NCBI GenBank assembly: GCA_033439765.1
Contig: JAULSN010000006.1
Coordinates: forward strand, 3,038,001-3,102,000
DNA from: Lasiosphaeria ovina
Taxonomy: Eukaryota; Ascomycota; Sordariomycetes; Sordariales; Lasiosphaeriaceae
Length of the DNA stretch: 64,000 nt
Direction: 5' to 3'
Shown: positions 21,651-31,884 of the stretch, in pieces
Numbering within the stretch: position 1 is the stretch's first letter
Layout: every line of letters begins with the position of its first letter
The notes under the pieces: model-generated
What the model saw: the letters and a program-made list of their open reading frames with translations, nothing else
What the model was told of the DNA's origin: nothing
Database searches by the model: none
Program-made: the position numbers and the translations under genes

Positions 21651-22934
21651 TCACTCGCTCCCCCCGTGATAATTCCGGCTGCCCCGATACTCGGGATGCA
21701 GCCGGTCGGGCTCGGGGTGCGCCTCGTTGGAGGCCCTGCGCTTGCGCATGTCCCTCTCGCCGCGCAGGTACTCCTGCCACTCCTTCTCGCGGCGCTTCAT
21801 CTCGCTCAGGTCGTCCGACAGGCGCTTCTTGTCCCTTTCCCATTTGGCGCGCTCCTGCTCGAAGTCGGCCTGCAGCTCCTCGGACACGGCGCGGCGCACC
21901 GTTGTCTGCACCCACACGATCTGGTGGTCGTAGCACCGCTCCGGCAGCTCGCCGCTCGCGCTGGTCGCCGGGCTGGTCGGGCCCGCTGACATGCGCACCT
22001 TGGGGCAGAGCGGTACCACGCATGCGTGCTTGGCGCTGCAGAAACCGTTCTCGAAGCTCGCCTCGTTGCCACAGTCGGCCGAGCGGCACCGGTGGTTGAT
22101 GCAGAGTGAGTTGTTTCCGTCGGCGCCCCGCCGCGCACACGGCGCCTTCCGGCACCGGTGGTCTTCGCAGAAGTCGCTCGGGTAGTTGCACCGCCGCAGG
22201 CAGCCGCGCACCTTGCACCCGTGAACGGTGCAGAAGAGCGAGTCGGCGCGGTCTAGGTCCGCGATGGGCCGGGAGCAGTCGTTGAGCGTGCACCGGTGCA
22301 TTGAGCACAGGCTGCCGCCGCTGGGATCCCGGTCGTCGGCGCAGTTCGGGATCACGCAGGCGTGCGCGGAGCAGAAGCGCTTGGATTCCTTCCTCGGCCG
22401 TCTGCAGCCTGGTGTGCTGCAGCTGGAGTATTGCTTGCCCTTCCTTAGATGTTCCGCGCACAGGTTCGTCTCGATGGCCTGCAGCGGGCAGGCGTCGACC
22501 TCGCAGGTGTGCCTCGAGCAGAAGGTGCTGTGAAGATTTGCGGCGGGATAGTTTGTGCATTGTGGGGCGGCGCAGTCGGTGTGCTTCTTGCAGCGCTGTT
22601 GCAAGAGGTTGTCGATGCCATCGAGACACGGCGACTTAGTGCAGCGATGGGTTTGGCAGAACCAAGGCCATGTGCCGTCGTCGTTCTGGCCCTTCTCGCG
22701 GCAGCGAGGGGCACCGCACCGTATGTGGTCGGCGCAATATCGTTGATCAGCTAGCCTTGGACAGGGGCAATGGTAGCCCTCGTTGTCGGGAAGTGTCTTG
22801 TCGCATGTGTGTCGGATGCAGTAGAGGGAGTAGACCTTTTGAGGCCCAATCATGGCGAACACATGCTTGCGGCGGCAGCCATCAACGCGGCAGGCTCTGG
22901 GGTCGTCGGAGGATGCGCTTGAGAAGTCGGACAT
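21651..22934 (-). CDS. Cys/His tandem-module protein, unknown function
   Basis: Intronless, 427 aa from the ATG at 22934. About 13 consecutive modules of ~20-28 residues share the pattern C-x(n)-C-x2-H-x-C (for example FCSRHTC, FCSAHAC, LCSMHRC, FCTVHGC, FCEDHRC, LCINHRC), with a further Cys four or five residues into the next module. Each module could hold a Zn ion through three Cys and one His. One module (FCSAKHAC) has an extra residue. After ~residue 330 the protein changes to a charged coiled coil (…QERAKWERDKKRLSDDL…) and a basic tail. There is no signal peptide or membrane segment. I do not recognise a named family; nucleic-acid or protein binding by a zinc array is plausible. Confidence 0.75.
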   Translation of the reverse strand: MSDFSSASSDDPRACRVDGCRRKHVFAMIGPQKVYSLYCIRHTCDKTLPDNEGYHCPCPRLADQRYCADHIRCGAPRCREKGQNDDGTWPWFCQTHRCTKSPCLDGIDNLLQQRCKKHTDCAAPQCTNYPAANLHSTFCSRHTCEVDACPLQAIETNLCAEHLRKGKQYSSCSTPGCRRPRKESKRFCSAHACVIPNCADDRDPSGGSLCSMHRCTLNDCSRPIADLDRADSLFCTVHGCKVRGCLRRCNYPSDFCEDHRCRKAPCARRGADGNNSLCINHRCRSADCGNEASFENGFCSAKHACVVPLCPKVRMSAGPTSPATSASGELPERCYDHQIVWVQTTVRRAVSEELQADFEQERAKWERDKKRLSDDLSEMKRREKEWQEYLRGERDMRKRRASNEAHPEPDRLHPEYRGSRNYHGGSE

Positions 22935-24865
22935 GGGCAAAAAGGGCGTTTTTGGTGTTGATGTTGGTGAGGCGATGAGGGCGATGAGGGCGATGAGGGT
23001 GTAAAGGAGTTCGCTTGGTGGCAGGACAAGGGATGATGCTTGGCGGTAAAGACGAAGCAGACTTGTGTAATCGAGTCAAGTGACTGGAACAAGATGCAGA
23101 TGATCGATTGCACTGTTAAGGTCCGTAGATCTAGACCAGCAGAGCAAGATCGGGGAGGAGAGTGTGGTTTTATGTTAGTGCACTTTGGGTCTGGCCCTTT
23201 AAGTCCTACCCCACGCTGCAGTGAGCAGTGGTTCGCAGAACTGAGGCAGCCGTGGCGTTGACCTGCAGCGGAGCGGCACGGGAGATGCAAGGCGCCTAGC
23301 CTGACTGCGCGTAGCGTACCCGCTGCGCACACAGGTGCTCTGCAGTCCCCAACGGCCGCCCTAGCAGGCTCGTGGCTGAGCCTTGGGGGGCTTCCATGTT
23401 CCGTCGGGTGTCCACACTAAGGCCGTCGGGTCTAGGCTATCATCCCTCCCTCTCGACCCCAGGATGCAAATCGCTAGATTGGGCAACGCGACTCAGGAAG
23501 AGAAAGTGCTGACCCCATTCATGACGGGCCGCAGCCTCATCTAAGCCCTAGCCACGCGAAGCTAGGACGACTCCATGTTGTGATTGTCATCAGCTTGAAC
23601 TTGCACTCTGGATTCCACATCTGCTGTTTGCAAAATTCGGTATGTATTGTACGTACAATGTTGTTGCCTGGTGGTGTACGTGGTGGTTGCGCTGAATTTC
23701 GTCTCCTCATTTCCGCGGCGGCCGCCGTGGCGCGCCCAGATGTCGGACACACAAGGCGTCCATTGCTGTTGGGCTCGGTGAAGTTTGAGAGCCTCGTCGG
23801 AGTTTGGCAGCGAGAGGGATTTTACACCTACGGAGGAGTGCTGGCTCCCGTCGGTGTCCTCAAAAAGCGGGGTGTGTGTCGCGGGTCGTCGTCATCCCCA
23901 TCTTTTCGATGGCAGGTGCCTAAAACCTGGAATGTCATTCGCGGTCCCACCCTGGTTGCCTCACAATTCCGGACTCTATCAGGGGGTGCGCTGGGTACGA
24001 TGCCCGGTGAGCCTGGCCGGGATTTGCGGCCATTATTGCCAGTGATAAGCTCCTCCTCGCCCCATGGCAGGTTTGTTGCCGTCGAACTGGGCTGTTCGGC
24101 TGCCGCACCTTCTCAACAAAATTCAGCTGTGTGAGCAACCCTAACCCTCTTCGTTTCGTTTTCTCTTTCCTGACCATCGGCCCCCAATCAACTTTGCATA
24201 AGAGAAGGTTGTGGACGGCCTTAAAATGGGCCAAATTCACCGCATAACTAACTTCACCACATAACTAACTATTTCTGCTTTAACCTCACAATTCGTCTAG
24301 GAAGTAGCTTTAACCCCAACTCTCCAGATCGAACTGGAATTCCAATGATAGGGAGAAAAGGGGGAAACCAGCAGATAAACAGCCTTGCCTTCTCAAGGGG
24401 CTTGGCCTGAAACGGGTGCAGAAGGGGTTCTGGCTCGAGTTGTGCCGGACCCTGCAGGAGCTGTCCATGGGAAGGCGCGCTGCCTTTCGCGGCCATACTC
24501 TGGAGCGCGCCCTGCGACCACCCCACCTTCGACTGCGCCGTTTCCCAGCCCAAGGTGTGCTACCCGTTGTTGGCTGATGGAAGATGGGGGGGTGGGGGGG
24601 AAGGTACAAGTCCACCCTGCCCGCCATCTAGGGACCGTTCTGTTGAAGAGTAAATCAAATCGACTGCTTGAGGCAGTAGGTGCGAACAACCGTCACAAGT
24701 CCCTTGTCCGAGTGTTCTAGGGACCGACCTCCGTGTCCCTTTCTTATGAGCCTTGTTTTGACTGACAACCCGCGGCCCAAGACCACGGATCGTAGGGGTC
24801 TCCTCACTACCAGTGGCAAGGCTTGGGTCAAGCGCAGCACATTACTACCCAAAGCAAGTACACCG
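22935..24865. other. 1.9-kb gap, no supported gene
   Basis: Contains the promoter side of the Cys/His-repeat gene and the 3' flank of the P450 relic. The longest ORF (plus, 23580-24134) has no splice signals, domain or codon-like composition. A short aaccctaaccct stretch near 24136 is telomere-like but only two units long. Near 24240-24270 the decamer cataactaac occurs twice. Confidence 0.55.
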
Positions 24866-26286
24866 TCACGCTCTCAGGCTCACGCGGCACGGATACCCGT
24901 CCGCCGGATGCCCGCCGCCGGCCATGGTCTGGTACGCGCGCTCGCCGTTCACATGCTTGACGCCCGCGGCCGGATGCAAAGCGTCCCACTCATCATACGT
25001 GTGGCGGACATCGAACTCGCGCGTCGCCAGCACTAGCGTGATCTTGATTTCGAGCAGCGCGAGCGTCTAGCCCAGGCAGTTGCGCGGGCCGTGCTCGAAT
25101 GCGCGCCAGCCGCCCTTGGGAGGGGATTGCAACAGCACATCATCACCGGAGTCCGATGTGGCACTGCTGAGCCAGCGCTCCGGCCGGAAGCCATGCGCGC
25201 CGGCCCAGTAGCGCGCGTTGCGCTGCACGGCCGAGTGCAGCACCCAGATATTAGTGCCGGCGGTCGGGTAGCGGTTGCCGTGCGCGCCGACGAGCGACAC
25301 GCCGGGCAGCCCATGGCCGAGGCCGGCGGGAACAGGCGGAGCGCTTCCTTGATCACCGCCGCTGTGCACGGGAGCTGGTTCAGCAGGTGCGGCTCCGCGC
25401 AGATCGTGTCGGCCGTGGTAGTGGTGTCGGGGCCTAACACTGCGTCGTGCTCGGCGCGTATCTGCGCGAGCGCCGCCGGGTGCGCCTGCAGCAGGTTCCA
25501 CTCGTTGTCGAGGACGTGCCAGGCGACCGGCGGCGGAGGGCGGCGGCGAATGCGCCAGGCCGCCGCTGCGAGTGCAGCCGCGTGCCGAGCGTCAGCGAAC
25601 CGACGATGTCCAGCGTGTACCAACACGTCACGTCGTCGAGCGAGAAGACGGCACCGCGGCGTGCGTGCTCGCGCAGCACGTCGACGTACACGCGCGCCTC
25701 GGCCACGACGTGCGCCGTCCGCTGCAGCACGTAGGCGGCGCTGAAGCCCGGGTTGAACAGCGCGCGCGACCGCTTCCACTCGGCGCCGTTGGCGGTGAAC
25801 AGATTCTCGCCGCCGGCCAGCGGGCTGAAGAAGCGGCGCAGGATCGGCGGCTTGGGCAGGTCGAGCTCCGGCGAGCACACCTGCGCGGCCAGCGGCGGCG
25901 AGCCCACGACCAGCATCGGGTCGGCGAACGGCCACATGTCGACGTAGATGATCGAGTTGTCCGTCTCGTGCGCCTTGCAGAGCGCCTCGAACGCGTCGGG
26001 CTGCTGCGTGTCGCCCGGTAGTGTCTTTATGATGGGTGGTAGCGCGAGTAGGTAGCCTAGGATTGGGTTCCAAGGCGGCATGGGCTGTGTCGCAGGGTGT
26101 TAGTTGGACTTCTACTTCGATTAACAGAGAGGGCGACAGATCTCGCACCATTCCCTGCTGGCGCAGGCGATAGAAGAACCGTCGGGCGCGGTAGCCCTTG
26201 ACGGCCGCATAGGCGAGGACAGTGGTGAAGGCCACGAGGAAGGCCGGGGCAGCGTGTTCCAGGGCCAGTTCCACGATGCCAGCCAT
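24866..26286 (-). pseudogene. Cytochrome P450 pseudogene
   Basis: The original gene encoded an ER-anchored P450. Exon 1 (26286-26150) has the N-terminal membrane anchor and …RRFFYRLRQQGM; a 65-nt intron (GTGCGA..CTAAC..ACACAG) joins correctly to PMPPWNPILGY. Decay: a frameshift near 25530; an internal deletion near 25485-25497, where DNEWNLL runs straight into HPAALAQIR, so the I-helix with the oxygen-activating AGxDT region is missing; a second shift near 25312; and a TAG at 25067-25069 immediately after the heme motif FEHGPRNCLG, where CAG (Gln) is expected. The frame then continues openly to a TGA at 24866. No functional enzyme can be made. Confidence 0.88.
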
Positions 26287-27096
26287 GATGGATCTAATGA
26301 GCACGAAGGACTGTTGGTCAATATCCCTTTTTATTGTGTTCTAATAATGAAGTCAGAACAACGTTGTTGTCTGTCTCACTCTTGGCCCGCAGTTGTTGGT
26401 CTTCGAAAGAATCAGCCCCAGAACCACCGTGTTCCGCGTAAAGACGCAATCAACAAAGGATTGGGCTGCGCTGCTCATTGGCTCGAAGATCTTCTTGTCC
26501 TCTTCGGGTTAGTGATTTCTTGTCTGCTTAACAAATGTAATTTGAACTGGTTGCTATTTTGGTGCAGTCGATTACGATCAAAGGGTAATTACGACCACAC
26601 GAGATAGTTAGTTGTTGACAATGCTTGTCATCCATGCGGTGCCATTGAAGAGGTGGAAGCTCCGACTTCCACAAAACCCAACAAAACGACACGAAGGCGA
26701 GCAGAAGGCGAGCCGTAGGGAGGCAAATTCCGTGAGTAGGGCGCAAATCTAGTCTCGGGGAGATTACCTAGGATAACTTGGTTCAAGGGGGACAACAAAA
26801 TATGGTGCAAAACAACGAATGACCTCCATGTACTAATTGGGAAAACGACCGGAAGAAGCTCACCCTCCCTACAATCCGAGGGGCAGCCTGCCTTCTTCAT
26901 ATAAGGAAGGTGGCTTCGAAGAAAAGGAAAGGAATGAAGAGAAAAGAAGGGCAGTTCTCTGGTTTCCCTGTAATTATCACTCCCCTTTTCCAAGGGGTCC
27001 ACGTACCCTCTTTTCACCATGATCCCTTGGGAACTCTCCTTTCACCATATCCTCTTGCAACAAGGTATCGAAATTTAAAAGTCTCAGGCAGCGTTG
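26287..27096. other. Intergenic, no supported gene
   Basis: About 800 bp between the P450 relic and the membrane-protein gene. The ORFs are short with mixed composition. Nothing recognisable. Confidence 0.55.
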
Positions 27097-28163
27097 CTAT
27101 GGGGAATATGACAGACCGCTGGCAATCCAGCCGAACAGCTGCGCGAGCGTAAACCACGAGCCGATATAGCCGACCAATTCCTGCACGTCCCGAGAGTCAG
27201 CTGAGTGATTCGTGGAAGCGGCGTATTAATACGAGATCAAACACTTACCACCGTCTCTAAGACAAACTTGTAGCGCGACAGCTTCGTGTCAAATGTCGGG
27301 AACTGGAAGATGATGTCGATGAAGCACGGCCAGGACCCGGGCTTGCCGACGCCGCAGGGCAGGTCCATGGCGGGGATGGTCGAGATGGACAGCTGGTAGT
27401 CGTAGGCGGGAGCCTGGCCCAGGACCTCGCGCGAGCTGAGCCCGAGGTTGATGGACGTCATGCCGTTGGCGTTGACGAGCACCAGGCGCGTATAGTTGGC
27501 CTCGAGAGCCTGCTGGAGCAGCAGGGTCGGGTCATGGATGGCCACGTACAGGCTCGGCGACAGGATCCGCGACGAGTCGGCCAAGGCTTTGGTGCTGTTG
27601 TCTAATTGCGGACGCGTAAAGGTAGGTAATTATCAGTGACGGTGCAAAGGAAAAGTCAATACCTAGGCTAAACGCCGTTGGTGAATTGCACGGCGCAGGA
27701 GGGAACGACGCACCACGGTGTCTTCGGAAAAAACAATCTTTTGCGTGGTCAAGTCGGGATACCAGTGGGTATAGTAGAGTGTTGGAATCATGGCCACCCC
27801 AGCGAGAACGGTGAGGATGGTGCTGGATATGTTGTAGGAATAGTGCCAATCCACTGTTGCGTCGTGTGTAACGAGTTAGCGGACGGCCTCAAGTTCTCAT
27901 CGAACGGTCAAATTACCTTTGCCTCTTATCTGTTGCCAAAAGTGAAGCAGATACAATGCAAGGACAATAATGAGCACAAAGCCAGGGACAGCCGAGGTTA
28001 TGAAGGCATTCTTGGGGGTTTGTGGCCCGGGTCTGCGACCAATTATTTGGGGCGAGATTGCGATCATCCAAGCGACAAATATGACGATCGCGACGACTGC
28101 AACCGGCTTAGGGGGGACGGATTGGCTAACAGGACGTGTTGCAGCCGGCTGTTTAGTCGCCAT
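27097..28163 (-). CDS. Four-helix membrane protein, unknown family
   Basis: Model: exons 28163-27917, 27853-27674, 27601-27249, 27180-27097; 287 aa. Three joins have good signals (GTAATT..CAACAG; ATTAG acceptor; GTAAGT..GTGCAG). The exon 2 donor is uncertain: GTTTAG at 27673 or, 18 nt earlier and in phase, GTGCAA. Predicted helices: VAVVAIVIFVAWMIAI, SAVPGFVLIIVLALYLLHFW, STILTVLAGVAMIPTLYY and, in the last exon, VGYIGSWFTLAQLFGWIASGL. Between helices 3 and 4 lies a soluble part of ~150 residues (…SLYVAIHDPTLLLQQALEANYTRLVLVNANG…). It is probably surface or endomembrane. I do not recognise the family. Confidence 0.7.
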
Positions 28164-28943
28164 TGCTTCAACACAAGAACGATTAAACAAGATAATTCCC
28201 ATCGCAGATAGGCAGTTGATGAATGATGATGAATGATGATGGACTGGTGGAAAAGAGGAGGCCCGACGACCTTTCTAAAACAAAAATAGGATCAGTGGTT
28301 TTAAGCCATCCCGGCCACGAAAACAAATGGCTTTGACAAAGTCCCAGCATAGCCCCAAATGTGCTGGAACAAGAAAACCCTTCATTTCGGACCAAGGAGG
28401 AAACGCCAGACGCCTCCCACTCGGTCGGCGTTTCTGTCGCCCTGACAAATCGCCGCTGCCTCCTTGATGCCACCGACGCCATTGCTTATATCTCACGACG
28501 CCACTGCTTATACCTCCCGACCCTCCTCCGGCGTGCAGAACAAGGCGTTCGCGACGCCCCGATCTAGGCCGAAATGTGTGGGTCCACAGACACTCGAGGC
28601 CCCGTTGGCTGGCCTGTTCGGAGGCTGCGCAGCCGACCCTCTACTTTGCACCGTGCACTGTCGGCGGAATGAAGAAATGCGGCCATGAATCTAATTCCAG
28701 CCAGCAGGCGCCCCAGTTTCACTTTGCTTCATTTAGCGCAGTCTCGTAAATAGCAAATGCGGCTGACCCGCCTCCCTCTTTCTCGCCGATGATGGCCACA
28801 TGATAATATTAGAACTAACTGTCCATCTCCCTACCTCCAGGCTCCCACCTACCGCAGACCCATCCCAAATCTCTCCGCGCCCAGACACGTCAAAGTGTTA
28901 AACCGCTCACGCCAGGCCCACAAACACAAACGCAACAAAAAAC
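28164..28943. other. Promoter side of CFEM-like gene 1; first part of the duplicated unit
   Basis: From about 28375 this sequence resembles 30450-30800 (shared runs include aacccttcattt, ggcgtgcagaa and gttcgcgacg). The duplicated unit therefore includes the upstream region of the CFEM-like gene. No separate gene is visible. Confidence 0.6.
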
Positions 28944-29747
28944 ATGAAGCCCACCGCCACCATCCCTCTCCTCCTCGGCGCCGGCGCCGCCCACGTCCGC
29001 GCGCAAAAAATCTTCATCGACCGCGCACCGGGCTATGCGCAGCTGCCGCCGTGCGCTGTGGTGCCGCTGAGCACCATCGTGCGGAACATGGAGAAGGGCT
29101 GTGGTGATGGCGGTCACTACACTTCGTTCAGCTGCTTCTGCACGGCGAGCTCGGCGAGGTTCGCGTCGGCCATTAGTACTGATGTTGCTGCGAGATGTGC
29201 GGCCAGCGGCATTGCCTCTCAGGGCGCCGGCGCGGCGCTGAGCGTGTTTGATGGCTACTGCCATGTGCTGCCTACTGGTGATTATGCTCCCCCTTTTCTT
29301 TTGGATGAGGTTGTGGGGAGGGTGCCACAGAGGGTCATTTATATTGCTGCTGACTGTTTTGTCGTGGGAAAAGTGGCTACCACTACGGCCAAGGCTACTC
29401 CAGCTCCGGCCACTCCGGCCGCGGCCAACTTGACGACTCCTGCCACCTCGACTCCCCCCGCCGCGACTCCCGTCACCTCGACTCCCCCCGCCGCGACTCC
29501 CGTCACCTTGACCCCCCCCGCCGCGACTCCCGTCACCTCGTCTCCCCCGACCTCGTCTCCCGCCGCCCCGAGCTCGGCTCCAGCTAATAGGGCGGCGGCT
29601 AGCAGCACTAGCCGCACTACGTACAGCCCCGTCCGGCTGCCGACGGCGCCAGTCCCTTCGTCAACATCGGGAGGTGCGAGATTCGGTACCGTCCAGAACT
29701 TGCCGTTGGCTTGCGGGGCTGCGCTCGTGTTGGCGGTGCTGGCGTGA
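28944..29747 (+). CDS. CFEM-like GPI-anchored surface protein, copy 1
   Basis: Exons 28944-29277 and 29374-29747 give 235 aa; the 96-nt intron (GTGATT..CTGAC..AAAAG) is placed by comparison with copy 2, in which the unspliced frame stops at once. Signal peptide at residues 1-20. The cysteine domain begins PPCAVVPLST and has six Cys (PPC, GCGDGG, SCFC, ARC, GYC), like CFEM but with two of the eight consensus Cys, and the usual Asp near the CxC, not seen. A Thr/Pro/Ala stalk with ~30-nt coding repeats (PAATPVTSTP) follows. A C-terminal hydrophobic tail (LACGAALVLAVLA) fits GPI anchoring. CFEM proteins serve in heme uptake, adhesion or as effectors; the role here is unknown. Confidence 0.8.
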   Translation: MKPTATIPLLLGAGAAHVRAQKIFIDRAPGYAQLPPCAVVPLSTIVRNMEKGCGDGGHYTSFSCFCTASSARFASAISTDVAARCAASGIASQGAGAALSVFDGYCHVLPTGDYAPPFLLDEVVGRVPQRVIYIAADCFVVGKVATTTAKATPAPATPAAANLTTPATSTPPAATPVTSTPPAATPVTLTPPAATPVTSSPPTSSPAAPSSAPANRAAASSTSRTTYSPVRLPTAPVPSSTSGGARFGTVQNLPLACGAALVLAVLA

Positions 29748-30988
29748 AGCCCACACGGCGCGTGGTATGTTTAATGAGGAGTTTATTGTACTGGTTTCTT
29801 TTGTCTACTCTAATGGGGAGCGATTTTCACATCTCTTTGTACTGTATTTTGGTCGGTTTCATGTACAATTTCCGCTGGCCAATCTCTTAACCCCTTTGCC
29901 CTTTTCGGTCTTTTCTGCTTTGTGTTTCGGGTCCAGATTTTAGATGATATGTATCTGATATAGAGAAGAAAAGTTCAATTTCACCTCACTGACTCTGGAA
30001 CGCCGTTGTCTTGAAATCTGTGTCTCTAGAGGGTAGCTATATTTAGACTTCTAGTAGTTCTAGTCCTTGCCTCCGGCTAAGTAGGTGCACATTGAGCAGC
30101 GGCACGCGCACCACTTCAGCCCGGACAACGCGGGCGAGTCCGGGGTAAGCCCACGAAGAATGCAACCTGCCTGGACGGGATCGGATGGCCAACGGAAGGG
30201 CTGGAGACTTTGAAAGGTCTGAAGAAAAACATGCCGTCAGGGGAATCGTCATTGTGTCTACAGGTTAAGATTGACACTGAGTTGTTGATTGTAAGGGGTA
30301 AAAGGCAAGAGACGGTCGAATTTTAGAGAGAGGGAACGTGGACATTCAATTCCCTGCCCTCCCCCGAGATGAAAGGAAGAAAGGCACGATACTGGGCGGG
30401 GAAAGATTTCATGACCACAAATGTGCTAACAAAAAATGGGATAAGTATGCTGAGAGGAGGGCTTCCATCAAACCCTTCATTTGGACTCGGTCAGCGTTTC
30501 TGTGGCGCGGGAAAATAATAGCCGCTGACTCGGCGACCCCACTGCTTTTTCTCACGGACCCCTCCTTGGGGGGCGTGCAGAAATACGACGTTCGCGACGC
30601 GACGGTCCAGGCCGAAAGGTGTGGTTCCACAGACTGTTTCGCACCTGGCAAGGCTACGTCGGCGAGCCTGTTTGGCAGCGGCACAGCCGACCCTCTACTA
30701 TCACCGTCGAATGAGAAAATGCGGCGAGGAAGGTTACTTGCAGTCAGCAGGCGCCGCAGTTTCACCTTAATTCGTTTCTCGTAAAACCTGGCGATGCGGC
30801 TGAACCTCCCGCCCCTTTCTCGCTGATCATAATCACATATCAACTGTCCACCTTCCCCATTGATGGGCCAGGCCCATCACCCAGAGCTCCCACCTTCTCC
30901 AGACCCATCCCAAATCTCTCCGCGTCCAGGCTCCAAACCCGTCCAGGCATATCACCCTTTTACACGGACCCCGCAAGTACTCAACAGA
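29748..30988. repeat. Inter-copy segment of the ~2-kb tandem duplication
   Basis: The 3' flank of copy 1 (from tgaagccc at 29746) matches the 3' flank of copy 2 (31660 on). The stretch 30450-30988 matches the region upstream of copy 1, with an offset close to 2045 bp. The unit boundaries are roughly 28375-30150 and 30450-31950. No intact gene lies here. Confidence 0.75.
30084..30150 (-). pseudogene. Truncated 3' end of the GTPase-like gene
   Basis: The minus strand reads PDSPALSGLKWC then CSMCT, nearly identical to the last ~20 residues of the GTPase-like gene that ends at 31885; a small insertion near the end adds two residues and the stop codon is lost. Only ~65 bp survive, beside CFEM-like copy 1, in the same relative place as the intact 3' end beside copy 2. 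It marks the duplication. Confidence 0.8.
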
Positions 30989-31662
30989 ATGAAACCCACC
31001 GTCGCCGCGATCCCCCTCCTCCTCAGCGCCGGCACCACCCAAGTCTACGCGGAAAAGATCTACATCGACAAGGTGCCGGGCTACTCGCAGCTGCCGCCGT
31101 GCGCCGAGGTGCCGGTGAGCACCATCGTGCGGGACATGGAGCGGGGGTGCGGTGACGGCGGCCGGTACACGTCGTTCAGCTGCTTCTGCACGGCGAGCTC
31201 ATCCAAGTTCGCGTCCATCATCAGCACGGCTGTTGCTGCGAGGTGTGCGGCCAGCGGGATCGCCTCGCAGGGCGCGGGCGCGGCGCTGAGTTTGTTTGAT
31301 AGCTATTGTGCTGTGCTGCATACTGGTGATTAGCCCCCCTTTGGTGTGGTGGTGGTGGCGAGGGCTGGTTGATTCTTGTTGCTGACTGTTTTGTCGTGAT
31401 GAAAGGGGCAATTATCACGGCCCTGCCCACTCTCGCTGCGCCCACTCTCGCTGCGCCCACTCTGGCTGCCGCCACCGCGACTCCCGCCATCTCGAGCTCG
31501 GTTCCGACTGATACGGCGGTGGCTAACAGCACGGACTACAGCCCGGTCTGGCCGCCGACGGCGCCGGTCCCTTTTCCGACAGCGGCAGGGGCGAGAGTCG
31601 GTGTCGTCAAGATCTTGCCGTGGGCTTGCGGGGCTGCACTTGCGTTGGCGGTGCTGATGTGA
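30989..31662 (+). CDS. CFEM-like GPI-anchored surface protein, copy 2
   Basis: Exons 30989-31325 and 31406-31662 give 197 aa; the 80-nt intron is aligned with that of copy 1 and its first bases contain a stop, so splicing is required. Signal peptide ends …TTQVYA. The six-Cys domain is about four-fifths identical to copy 1 (PPCAEVPVSTIV, DGGRYTSFSCFC, AARCAASGIASQGAGAAL). The stalk has diverged most: it carries a PTLAA repeat and is shorter. A hydrophobic tail (WACGAALALAVLM) suggests a GPI anchor. Both copies look functional, which suggests recent duplication with divergence focused on the stalk. Confidence 0.8.
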
Positions 31663-31884
31663 AGCCCTCACGGCGTGTGGTATGTTTGATGAGGAGTTTA
31701 TAGTAATGTAATGCATTTGCTGTGTCTGGTATGTGTGTTTTGTTGGCCAACTTTTCTAGGCTTGCTTACTTTCTTTCTCTTTTCAACTTTTATTGTCCCT
31801 AATTATAGCTTAGAATGTGAATTAAGTATTATACATAGGTATGCATGTAACTTCTTGGGAAATGTTTTCGGTAAGCCCCTCCGA

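Noticed and set aside
23580..24134. 184-codon plus-strand ORF
   Set aside because: Isolated, with no splice signals, domain or coding-like composition.
24136..24150. Telomere-like aaccctaaccct
   Set aside because: Only two units; the DNA on both sides is unique, so not an interstitial telomere array.
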